Positions 41,978-49,660 of a stretch of 64,000 nt of DNA are shown in pieces; position 1 is the stretch's first letter, and every line of letters begins with the position of its first letter. Both the position numbers and the translations under genes were made by a program. The stretch comes from Halorubrum sp. Atlit-26R. Lineage in GTDB: Archaea; Halobacteriota; Halobacteria; Halobacteriales; Haloferacaceae. Location of the stretch: assembly GCF_003666015.1 (NCBI RefSeq), contig NZ_QPLT01000016.1, positions 1-64,000 on the forward strand. The letters run 5' to 3'. The notes below the pieces were generated by a model that was not told the origin of the DNA, did no database searches, and was given only the letters and a program-made list of their open reading frames with translations.

Positions 41978-42170
41978 TGTTCCAACGGTTCGTGGTCGAG
42001 TATTTATAAACGAGCGGCTGGGGATTTGGAGGTGTGTTCCAACGGTTCGTGGTCGAGTATTTATAAACGAGCGGCTGGGGATTTGGAGGTGTGTTCCAAC
42101 GGTTCGTGGTCGAGTATTTATAAACGAGCGGCTGGGGCTTCGGCGGTGTTCGCCGCCGCTCCGCAAGCAA
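41957..42170 (+). repeat. 57-bp tandem array carrying repeated TATA boxes
   Basis: Units start at 41957, 42014, 42071 and a diverged one at 42128, each 57 bp. A unit has GCGGCTGGGG, CTTTGGAGGTGTG or ATTTGGAGGTGTG, TTCCAACGGTTCGTGGTCGA, then TTTATAAA and CGA. The first half is the R element 3' end; the octamers TTTATAAA lie at 42003, 42060 and 42117. The units contain no gene. The second and third units differ from the first only at C/A before TTTGG, showing recent amplification. Confidence 0.8.
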
Positions 42171-42306
42171 CTATTTATAAGCGAGCGACCGGGGATGTGT
42201 AGGCCTACTCCCGGCCCGCTCTCTTTTATAAATGTCGTCGGAGTTCCTCCACGATACGACCGGAATGCGGCCGCCCGCGGGTACTTCATCGGATCGAATC
42301 GACTGA

Positions 42307-43173
42307 TCAGCGAGCTCGCGACATGGCCCGTTCGATCCGCTCCCTGAGCATCTCCAGCTGGTCGCCGACCGCGCCAACGGCCGCGAGAACCGGATACGTG
42401 ACGTCGAGGTCCTGGTAGCAGTACCCCGGCAGGTCGAGCTCGTCGCCGAGCGCGAGCCGGCGCTCGTGGTCTGCGAGCACGCGCTGGCGGCGGGCCGCGA
42501 TCCGGTCGCAGTCGTCGCGGAGCGCCCCGATCCGGGTCCGGCAGGCGTCGAGCGCGCCGAACCCGGCGGCCGCCGAGTCGTCTCCTTCACCGCCGATCTC
42601 CGCTTCGATCGCCCCGATCTCCGTCCGGATCGGTTCGAGGCGGGACCCAGCGCGCTCGACCGACTCGATCTCCGACTCCACGGCGTCGAGGAACGCCTCG
42701 CGCTCCTGAACGGCGGTCTCGACCGCGCACAGCAACGAGCGCTTGTACTCCTCGTGGAAGCAGTCCGTGCGGGTGAGCACGTAGGCGAGCTCGGGACCGA
42801 ACTCCTCGGCGACGCTCCGCTCGTAGGTGTCGTCGTACTCCGCCTCGTAGTGCGGGACCGACATCACCGTGGCGCGGTACGCGTCCCGGACCGCGACGAG
42901 CCGGGAGCCGGGCGGCGCCGCACCGTCGGCTCCCCCGGTCGCTCCCCCGATCGCGCCGCGGACGCCGGCCGGTCCGCCCGCGCCGGCGAATCCTCCGCCC
43001 GCGCCCGGGTCCGTCGGGTCGACGCGCCCGCTCTCGTTCGGGATCGAGGAGACCCGGCCGCGAAACGCTCGGAACGCCTCCCGCTCGTCGACGACTCGAC
43101 GCCGCTCGACCCGGAGCTTCGCCCGCGCCGCCCGGATCGGGTCGCTCTCCTCGTCCGCGTGAGTCGCTGCCAT
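42307..43173 (-). CDS. DUF7260-like haloarchaeal coiled-coil protein
   Basis: The 288-residue acidic protein has an N-terminal helix (IRAARAKLRVERRRVVDEREAFRAF), a Gly/Ala-rich linker (GGGFAGAGGPAGVRGAIGGA), then helical segments with YRATVMSVPHYEAEYDDTYERSVAEEFGPE and a C-terminal GYCYQDLDVTYPVLAAVG. The pattern fits haloarchaeal DUF7260 (from memory). Function is unknown. The start at 43173 avoids an Arg-rich extension. The 57-bp array is downstream. Confidence 0.7.
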   Translation of the reverse strand: MAATHADEESDPIRAARAKLRVERRRVVDEREAFRAFRGRVSSIPNESGRVDPTDPGAGGGFAGAGGPAGVRGAIGGATGGADGAAPPGSRLVAVRDAYRATVMSVPHYEAEYDDTYERSVAEEFGPELAYVLTRTDCFHEEYKRSLLCAVETAVQEREAFLDAVESEIESVERAGSRLEPIRTEIGAIEAEIGGEGDDSAAAGFGALDACRTRIGALRDDCDRIAARRQRVLADHERRLALGDELDLPGYCYQDLDVTYPVLAAVGAVGDQLEMLRERIERAMSRAR

Positions 43174-43355
43174 ACGTCGCGGCACGTCGAGACCCCTCGT
43201 AAGCGCTTATATGAGTGGTATCGCGGACGGCAGAGACGTCCGGACCGCTCCGGAGCGGTATATACTCCAGTCGCCGTCCCCGTCGGCCGCGGCCGCGGTC
43301 GCTCGTACCGGGTCCGGTGGGCAGCGATTTTACCGCTCCGCCGCCGACAGTCGGT

Positions 43356-43721
43356 ATGGAGAAGGTGTCCCTCGGCGAGGCGTTCGACTCGTTCGACGAG
43401 ACGTGGTCGCCGCGGCTCGCCGGCGAGCTCAACGGACAGGCGGTGAAGCTCGCGAAGGCGGACGGCGAGTTCGTCTGGCATCGGCACGAAGACGCCGACG
43501 AGCTGTTCCTCGTCAACGCGGGGCGGCTCCGGATCGAGTTCCGCGAGGAGGCGGACGCCGTGTTAGAGGAGGGGGAGTTCGCGATCGTCCCGCGCGGGAC
43601 CGAACACCGGCCCGTCGCCGAGCCCGAGGCGGAAATCGTCCTCTTCGAGCCGAGCGAGACGCGCAACACGGGCGACGTCGAGACCGACGAGACGGTGACC
43701 GACTTGGAGCGGCTCGACTAA
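43356..43721 (+). CDS. Small cupin-domain protein
   Basis: The 121-residue protein is a single cupin: WHRHEDADELFLVNAGRLRIEF (metal His/His/Glu motif 1) and GEFAIVPRGTEHRPVAEPEAEIVLFEP (motif 2). Such small cupins bind a metal and may be isomerases or sugar-modifying proteins; the substrate is unknown. A TTTTACC box lies about 27 bases before the start. It is convergent with the next gene. Confidence 0.88.
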   Translation: MEKVSLGEAFDSFDETWSPRLAGELNGQAVKLAKADGEFVWHRHEDADELFLVNAGRLRIEFREEADAVLEEGEFAIVPRGTEHRPVAEPEAEIVLFEPSETRNTGDVETDETVTDLERLD

Positions 43722-43724
43722 CTC

Positions 43725-44063
43725 TCACGTCACCACGGCCCGCGCGAGCGACCCGAACAGCGGCAGCCCCAGCGCCGCGCCGACCGTGACGTAGACGACC
43801 GGGAACATGTCCGACGCCGCGCCGGCCGCCGGGCCGAGCGAGGCCGCGAACGCGGCGAGACAGACGACGCCCGCGCCGAGCGCGTAGCCGGCGCCCCGAC
43901 GGACTGTCGGCGCCACGAGCGACGCGAGCGCGCCCGCCGCGATCAGCCCGAGCCAGTGGACCGACACGAGCGCGACGCCGACCGCGAGCGCGGCGACGAG
44001 GGCGGCGACGTGAAGTCGCGGCTCCGTCCTGACGCGGTCCAGAAGGGCTGTGGAGTCGCTCAT
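43725..44063 (-). CDS. Small polytopic membrane protein coupled to penicillin acylase
   Basis: The 112-residue product MSDSTALLDRVRTEPRLHVA has about four hydrophobic helices, Gly/Ala-rich. Its ATG overlaps the acylase TGA by four bases (ATGA), so the two are expressed together. No named family is recognised; a role in export or anchoring of the acylase is possible. Confidence 0.65.
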   Translation of the reverse strand: MSDSTALLDRVRTEPRLHVAALVAALAVGVALVSVHWLGLIAAGALASLVAPTVRRGAGYALGAGVVCLAAFAASLGPAAGAASDMFPVVYVTVGAALGLPLFGSLARAVVT

Positions 44064-46516
44064 TCCGATTCCTCCGTCGGCTCGAACCGCACCGCCGGCT
44101 CGCCGCCGGCGCCGAGCGGCATCGGGCGCTGGTCGTTGTCGAGCCAGCGCCGGAGCTGGTCGTCGTAGTGCTCCGAGAAGTAGTCGCCGGAGTTCCCGCC
44201 CGGCAGGACCGCGGTCGCGTCGGTCCCGGGGCGCACCACCATCCGCCAGCTCGACCCGACCGACGACTCGACGCGGTAGTTCTTCACCGTCGCGGGCGAG
44301 CCGTCCACGGGCAGCTCCTCGTAGTTCAGGAACGGCGCCTCGCCGCCGACGGGGTGGCTCATCGCCCGCGTAGTGTTGTAGTCGCCGTACCGCTCCCACC
44401 CGGCCTCGTCTATCTCGTCGAGCGCGTCGCCGAGGGCCGCGACCGCCAGATCGGTCCGCGAGCGCCCGTCGAACAGCGGGTCGTCGTCGGGGAGCCGCGC
44501 CAGCGTCCAGTCGCTCGGGTAGTAGGACTCGCCGAGGTCGGCGTCGGAGAACGCGGGACCGAAGACGCGCTCGCGGAACGCCGGCAGGTACCGGGCGAAC
44601 AGCAGCGCGGCGCGGGAGTCGCGCCGCATCCGGTAGTCCCACTCGTCGAGGGCGTCGGCGGCGTCGACCAGCGAGGTTGCGGGGTCGGGCCGGTCGCGGA
44701 CCGCCTCGACCAGTTCGGGGACGAGCTCCGGCGCTCGCCCGTCGCGCACGTTGCTCTGGAGCGCGCGGTGGAAGTCGGGGTCGGTCGGCTCGCCCTCATC
44801 GACTCGCTCGGCCAGCCGGTCCGCGATCCGCGCGCCGCGGTACGGCGTCGCGTAGTCGACGCCGACGTAGTGGACCGGGTCGTCGATCGGACGCTGGTTC
44901 GCCGTCGAGAGCGCGTCGGGGTCGATCGCGTGCGGCTTCTCCTCGAAGGGGACGAACCCCTCCCACGAGGACTCGCCGAACGGCTCGAACCCGCGCCACT
45001 CCCCCTCACCGGCGGAGCCGTCGAAGATCCGGTCGCCGTCGACGACCTCGCCGTCGGTCCGACGGATCGGCAGGCGCCCGGTCGCGTAGTAGAGCGTCCG
45101 GCCGTCGGCGTCCGCGTACACGAGGTTCTGCGTCGGGAGGTCGAAGTCGCGCGTCGCCTCCAGCAGGTCGTCGAGCCCTTCGCTGCGCCCGTACGCCTCG
45201 ATGGCGGTCGTCGTGCGCGTCGCGGTGTGGCCGGTCCACGCGACGCCGACCGTCCGCCCCTCGCGCTCGATCAGGGGGCCGTGGACGGTGCGGCGCACGC
45301 GGAGCTCGCGGTCCTCGCCGTCGGCCACCGGAATCGTTTCGCGGCGGTCGACCTCGAAGTCGCGCCACTCCCCGTCGTACCGGTAGCGGTCGCCCGCGTC
45401 GTCGATGTCGTACCGGTAGCAGTCGAGCACGTCGGCGCCGAGGTTGGTGAACGACCACGCGCCCCGGTCGTTCGCGCCCGCGATGACGAACGGGACGCCG
45501 GAGAACGTCGCCCCCCGCACCGAGCGCTCGGGCGTGTCGACCGACTGCTCGTACCACAGCGGCGGCGCCTGGAGGGAGAGGTGCGGGTCGTACGCGAGTA
45601 TCGGCGTCCCGCTCTCGGTGTGCTCGCCGGAGACGACCCAGCTGTTCGAGCCGACGCCGGTCGGCGACTCGAAGCCGGAGAGCCAGTCGGTCAGCGCGGG
45701 GTCGACGGGGGCGGCGGAGTCCGACGGTCGTCCGCCGGACCGTCGTTCGTCCGCACGCGGCACGGACTCCCGCGTCCCGCCGAGCCGCGTCTCGGTCCCG
45801 TCGAGGATCGTCTCGTCGTGGTCGTACCGCTTCGGGAACAGCGTTTCCGCGCGCTCCGCGCCGAGGCGGTCGGCGACGAGCGCGCGCCGCAGTTCGCCGA
45901 AGCTCCCGGTGAGCGTCCACGAGATCTGCTTCTCCATCAGCATCGAGTCGACCGGGGTCCACGGCTCGGGCTCGTAGCCGATCAGCTCGAACTCCAGCGG
46001 GAGCGGCAGGTCCTCCATCGCCGCGTTGACGCCGTCGGCGAACGCCTCGACGAGCGGGCCGGCGCGCGTCTCGGCGACCGCGTCCCAGGTGGCCGCGGCG
46101 GCGTCGGCGAAGCCCATGGCGACGTTGAACTCGTCGCTGTCGAGCGTCGCCTCGCCGATCACCTCGGAGAGCCGGCCGCGCATCACCCGGCGCTGGAGGT
46201 CCATCGCGAACAGCCGGTCGAACGCCTGGCAGTAGCCGACGGCGAAGTACGCCGCGGGCTCCGCGTCGGCCTCGACCTGCGGGACGCCGAACTCGTCGCG
46301 CGAGACGCTCGCGGCGCCGTGGGGACTCTCGACCGTCTCGGGGAGCGACCGGTCGGCCGCGTCCCACGCCTCGCCCGACGGCGGGGCGAACGAGTCGAGG
46401 AGGTCCGCCGCGTCGCTCGCCGCCAGCCCGGCGCTGCCGGCCGCGAGGACGCTCGCGAGGACCGCGCGGCGCGTGGTGTCGCGTGTCACCTCCCGACCGA
46501 GGCCGCGGACCCTCAT
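44060..46516 (-). CDS. Tat-exported penicillin acylase-family Ntn-hydrolase
   Basis: The 818-residue protein starts MRVRGLGREVTRDTTRRAVL with a twin-Arg/hydrophobic export signal. An alpha-subunit-like segment (about 55-260) is followed by the autocleavage site VGSNSWVVSGEHTESG: the Ser after the Gly becomes the N-terminal nucleophile. The beta part has ILAYDPHLSLQAPPLWYE, ATFSGVPFVIAGANDRGAW and the final NYRVESSVGSSWRMVV. Enzymes of the family hydrolyse amides such as N-acyl homoserine lactones or penicillins. The long N-terminal extension seen in the open frame is not part of the protein. Confidence 0.9.
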   Translation of the reverse strand: MRVRGLGREVTRDTTRRAVLASVLAAGSAGLAASDAADLLDSFAPPSGEAWDAADRSLPETVESPHGAASVSRDEFGVPQVEADAEPAAYFAVGYCQAFDRLFAMDLQRRVMRGRLSEVIGEATLDSDEFNVAMGFADAAAATWDAVAETRAGPLVEAFADGVNAAMEDLPLPLEFELIGYEPEPWTPVDSMLMEKQISWTLTGSFGELRRALVADRLGAERAETLFPKRYDHDETILDGTETRLGGTRESVPRADERRSGGRPSDSAAPVDPALTDWLSGFESPTGVGSNSWVVSGEHTESGTPILAYDPHLSLQAPPLWYEQSVDTPERSVRGATFSGVPFVIAGANDRGAWSFTNLGADVLDCYRYDIDDAGDRYRYDGEWRDFEVDRRETIPVADGEDRELRVRRTVHGPLIEREGRTVGVAWTGHTATRTTTAIEAYGRSEGLDDLLEATRDFDLPTQNLVYADADGRTLYYATGRLPIRRTDGEVVDGDRIFDGSAGEGEWRGFEPFGESSWEGFVPFEEKPHAIDPDALSTANQRPIDDPVHYVGVDYATPYRGARIADRLAERVDEGEPTDPDFHRALQSNVRDGRAPELVPELVEAVRDRPDPATSLVDAADALDEWDYRMRRDSRAALLFARYLPAFRERVFGPAFSDADLGESYYPSDWTLARLPDDDPLFDGRSRTDLAVAALGDALDEIDEAGWERYGDYNTTRAMSHPVGGEAPFLNYEELPVDGSPATVKNYRVESSVGSSWRMVVRPGTDATAVLPGGNSGDYFSEHYDDQLRRWLDNDQRPMPLGAGGEPAVRFEPTEESE

Positions 46517-46580
46517 TATTATTCGGGTGCGGGCGGGCGCCGGGAAACGTACATCCGTCGGCCGACCGTACCGCGGACCG

Positions 46581-47321
46581 ATGGAGGTCGCGCTGATCAC
46601 GGTCGGGGACGAACTGCTCTCGGGCGACACGGTGAACACGAACGCGAACTGGCTCGCCGCGGCGCTGAGCGAGCGCGGCGTCGCCGTGGAGCGGATCCTC
46701 TCGATCCCGGACGACAGGGCCGAGATCGCGGCGCGCGTCCGGGAGTACGCCGCCGACTTCGACGCCGTGATCGTCACGGGCGGGATCGGCAGCACCCCGG
46801 ACGACGTGACGATGGAGGCGGTCGCGGACGCGTTCGACCGCGAGATGGCCCCGACCGAGCTCACGCGCGAATCGGTCGAGCGCCGGCTGGCCGCGATCCG
46901 CGAGCGGGTGCCCGACCGCGAGTTCGACGTCGACGTCGAGGCGGAGGCGTCGGTCCCCGAGGGGAGCCGCCCCCTGGTGACCGAGGTCGGGCTGGCGCCG
47001 GGCTGCGTGATCGAGAACGTGTACGTCATGCCCGGCATTCCGGACGAACTGAAGGCTACGTTCGAGACGGTCGCCGACGAGTTCGGGGGCGACCGCCGCT
47101 CGCGGTTCCTCTACACCGTCGAGCCGGAGTCGAACATCATCGACGCCTTAGCGGAGGCGACGGACCGGTTCGACGTGGCCGTCGGCTGTTACCCCGACCG
47201 CGAGGCGGACCACAACCGGCTGAAGGTGACCGCGACCGACGACGACGCGCTCGACGACGCCGCGGCGTGGCTGCTGGACCACGCGAACGCCAGCGAGACG
47301 ACGGTGTCGCGCGACTGGTGA
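46581..47321 (+). CDS. CinA-like / molybdopterin-binding-domain protein
   Basis: The 246-residue protein starts MEVALITVGDELLSGDTVNT. The MoaB/CinA fold motifs are VIVTGGIGSTPDDVTMEAVA and PGCVIENVYVMPGIPDELKA. It has only the N-terminal CinA domain (no nicotinamide-nucleotide deamidase domain), as usual in archaea. The role may be in nucleotide or cofactor repair (ADP-ribose pyrophosphatase-like) and is uncertain. It is divergent from the acylase across 64 bases. Confidence 0.85.
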   Translation: MEVALITVGDELLSGDTVNTNANWLAAALSERGVAVERILSIPDDRAEIAARVREYAADFDAVIVTGGIGSTPDDVTMEAVADAFDREMAPTELTRESVERRLAAIRERVPDREFDVDVEAEASVPEGSRPLVTEVGLAPGCVIENVYVMPGIPDELKATFETVADEFGGDRRSRFLYTVEPESNIIDALAEATDRFDVAVGCYPDREADHNRLKVTATDDDALDDAAAWLLDHANASETTVSRDW

Positions 47322-47437
47322 GGGCGGTCCGCCCGGCGCCGCGCGATGCCCGTCCGCTCGCCGTCGTGACCGGTTCGACGATCCCGACACACAGCCGCGG
47401 ACGGGTTTTTTCCGTCCCCGAACTACGCCGGAGCACG

Positions 47438-47794
47438 ATGGCGAAAGCAGCAATCGTGATCCTCGCCGGCAACGAATCGCACGCCGACTACGGGCGCCTC
47501 GCGAACGCCCTCGAAGCGGCGAAGGAGTTCGCGGAGACCGACGGTGACGAGCTGGAGCTGATCTTCGACGGCGCCGGGACGCAGTGGATCCCGGAACTCG
47601 AAGACGAGGAGAGCGACTACCACGAGCTGTATCAGGCGGTCCGCGACGACGCCGCGGTCTGTGACTACTGTTCGAGCGCGTTCGACGTCGCGGACGCGGT
47701 CGACGACGCCGGGCTGGCCACCCTCGCCGAGTACGACGGCCACCCGAGTATTCGGTCGCTCGTCGACGACGACTACGAAGTCATCACGTTCTGA
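47438..47794 (+). CDS. DsrE-family protein
   Basis: The 118-residue protein MAKAAIVILAGNESHADYGR has the DsrE/YchN-like fold (AKEFAETDGDELELIFDGAGTQW, then DAAVCDYCSSAFDVADAV). Two neighbouring cysteines (CDYC) could carry sulfur. Members of the family bind or relay sulfur or form trimeric rings; the exact role is unknown. A TTTTTTCC-type box lies about 25 bases upstream. The 18-bp repeats lie just after its stop. Confidence 0.82.
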   Translation: MAKAAIVILAGNESHADYGRLANALEAAKEFAETDGDELELIFDGAGTQWIPELEDEESDYHELYQAVRDDAAVCDYCSSAFDVADAVDDAGLATLAEYDGHPSIRSLVDDDYEVITF

Positions 47795-47807
47795 ACGGCG
47801 TTTTCGG

Positions 47808-47897
47808 CCGACCCACCGCACTCAGCCGACCCATCACACTCGGCCGACCCACCGCACTCAGCCGACCCACCGCACTCAGCCGACCCACCGCACCCGG
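47808..47897. repeat. 18-bp tandem repeat, five units
   Basis: CCGACCCACCGCACTCAG is repeated with minor changes at 47808, 47826, 47844, 47862 and 47880 (each 18 bases). It lies between the DsrE stop and the SDR stop, so it is intergenic, in the 3' ends of two convergent genes. It has no hairpin and no open frame with a start. Confidence 0.85.
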
Positions 47898-47905
47898 CCG
47901 CGTCG

Positions 47906-48625
47906 TCAGATGAATTCCGAGGGGTTCGGCCCGTTCGTGACGTGAACCTCGAACGGCTGCGTGCCGACGTCGTCCCGCTCGACGAGGTGCCAGTACGTCT
48001 CGGCAATCTCGTCGGGGTCGAGGAACGTCTCGGCCTCGCGGTCGGGCTGCCGCTCGCGGGCGTCGGGCGAATCGATCTGGCCGTCGATCACGACGTGCGC
48101 GACGTGGACGCCGTCGCCGCCGAACTCCTGCGCGATGTCCATCGCCATCCCGCGGGCGGCGAACTTCGCGGCCGTGAACCCGATCGCGCCGCCGCGGCTC
48201 CGCACCGCCGAGGTCGCGCCCGTGAAGATCACCGTGCCGCCGCCGGTTTCGAGCATGTCGCCGACGGCTTCCTGCGAGCAGACGAACGCGCCGCGGCCGT
48301 TGACCGCCCACGCCTCCTCGAACGCCTCGACGCTCGTGTCCATGAGGCCGGTCCACGACGCGGCGCTCGCGTGGTTGACGAGCACGTCCACCGGTCCGAA
48401 CGCCTCGCGGACGGTCTCGAACCCCTCCCGGATCGCGTCGACGTCGGTGAGGTCCGTCGTGACCGCGAGCCCCTCGCCCGGGTCGGGGAGGTCGCCCGCG
48501 AGCCCCTCGATGTACTCCGTCGAGCGCGCGAACAGGGCCACCCGGCACCCCTCCGCCGCGAACTTCCGCGCGAGCGACTCTCCGAGTCCCGGACCGACGC
48601 CGGCGACGACTACCGTGTGAGTCAT
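47906..48625 (-). CDS. Short-chain dehydrogenase/reductase
   Basis: The 239-residue SDR starts MTHTVVVAGVGPGLGESLAR; the glycine motif is G-x-G-P-G-L-G rather than the standard TGxxxGIG. The catalytic region is atypical: instead of Tyr-x-x-x-Lys there is IGFTAAKFAARGMAMD, with Phe in place of Tyr, so the usual activity is doubtful. VNHASAASWTGLMD is the NNAG equivalent. It is in the same direction as the next SDR, 104 bases away. Confidence 0.85.
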   Translation of the reverse strand: MTHTVVVAGVGPGLGESLARKFAAEGCRVALFARSTEYIEGLAGDLPDPGEGLAVTTDLTDVDAIREGFETVREAFGPVDVLVNHASAASWTGLMDTSVEAFEEAWAVNGRGAFVCSQEAVGDMLETGGGTVIFTGATSAVRSRGGAIGFTAAKFAARGMAMDIAQEFGGDGVHVAHVVIDGQIDSPDARERQPDREAETFLDPDEIAETYWHLVERDDVGTQPFEVHVTNGPNPSEFI

Positions 48626-48729
48626 GACCGTGATACGGTCCGTCACGTGAAAACCGTCACGCCCCGGACGGTCCCCGCCGGCCGCGTCGGGGTTCGCCCG
48701 TTTCGAAGTCGATTCGCCGGACGCGCGGT

Positions 48730-49569
48730 TCAATCGGCCGCCTGCCCGCCGTCGACCGGGATCGTGTGGCCCGTGACGTACGAGGCGTCCGACGAGCAGA
48801 GGAACGCGACCGCGCCGGCGATCTCCTCGGGGTCCGCGATCCGACCCATCGGTACGTCCCGCATCGCGGAGGTGTCGTAGTCGGCCCGGACCGTCCGAAT
48901 CGCGGTTCGGATCAGCCGCAGCGCGGTTCGGAGACGGTCGCGGAGCGACGGCGTCGAGCCGCCGGGCCCGTCACCGAGCAGCCCAGACTGGATGTTCGTC
49001 TTCGTCGGCCCGGGGGCGACCGCGTTGACCCGGATCCCGCGCTCGGCGTGTTCGAGCGCGACCGACTTCGTCAGGCCGACGACGCCGTGTTTGCTCGCCG
49101 AGTAGCTGGAGAGCCCGGGCATCCCGACCAGCCCCGCCTCCGACGCGGTGTTGACGATCGCCCCCTCGCCCTGCGATTTCATGACCGGAAGCTCGGCCTT
49201 CAGACAGGCCCAGACGCCTTTGAGGTTGACGTCGATGATCCGGTTCCAGCGCGCCTCAGATATCCCCGTCACGTCGACGAAGTCGGTCAGGATGCCGGCG
49301 TTGTTGTGCGCGAACTCCAGGCTCCCGTACGTCTCGACCGCCACGTCGACCATGTTCTCGACCGAGTCGGTGTCCGCGACGTCCACCTCGACGAAGGTCG
49401 CGTCGCCGCCGGCGTCGCGAATCCGGTCGACGGTCTCTCTCCCCTCGGCCGTCGCGATGTCCGCCGCGACGACGTTCGCGCCCTCCGCCGCGAAGCGACG
49501 CGCCGAGGCCCGACCGATCCCCGACCCCGCGCCCGTGACCAGCGCCGTCTTCCCCGCGATTCCGTTCAT
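48730..49569 (-). CDS. Short-chain dehydrogenase/reductase (classical)
   Basis: The 279-residue SDR has a normal TGAGSGIGRASAR cofactor loop, NNAGILTDF, a catalytic Ser in VNTASEAGLVG, and Tyr/Lys in SSYSASKHGVVG. A 30-residue insertion (GPGGSTPSLRDRLRTALRL) sits before the C-terminal VPMGRIADPEEIAGAVAFLCSSDASYVTGHTIPVDGG, typical of enzymes acting on hydroxy acids or sugars. NAD(H) is likely from the acidic residue after the second strand (VVAADIAT). The substrate is unknown. Confidence 0.92.
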   Translation of the reverse strand: MNGIAGKTALVTGAGSGIGRASARRFAAEGANVVAADIATAEGRETVDRIRDAGGDATFVEVDVADTDSVENMVDVAVETYGSLEFAHNNAGILTDFVDVTGISEARWNRIIDVNLKGVWACLKAELPVMKSQGEGAIVNTASEAGLVGMPGLSSYSASKHGVVGLTKSVALEHAERGIRVNAVAPGPTKTNIQSGLLGDGPGGSTPSLRDRLRTALRLIRTAIRTVRADYDTSAMRDVPMGRIADPEEIAGAVAFLCSSDASYVTGHTIPVDGGQAAD

Positions 49570-49660
49570 AGCTTCCCTCGTCGTTCGACGCCGCGGCGCA
49601 AAACTCTTCAGGTGGCCCTCTCCTCGCCGGGCGACCCGAGGAGAGCGGCGAAAGGCCCCG

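Noticed and set aside
41957-42170. 57-bp array as a CRISPR
   Set aside because: Units are contiguous and identical with no unique spacers, and they derive from the R element 3' end.
44168-47794. Very long plus-strand frame opposite the penicillin acylase
   Set aside because: Antisense shadow in GC-rich DNA; composition is Arg/Val/Gly-rich. Only its last 119 codons (the DsrE-like gene) are real.
47808-47897. 18-bp array as a CRISPR
   Set aside because: No spacers and no cas genes nearby.
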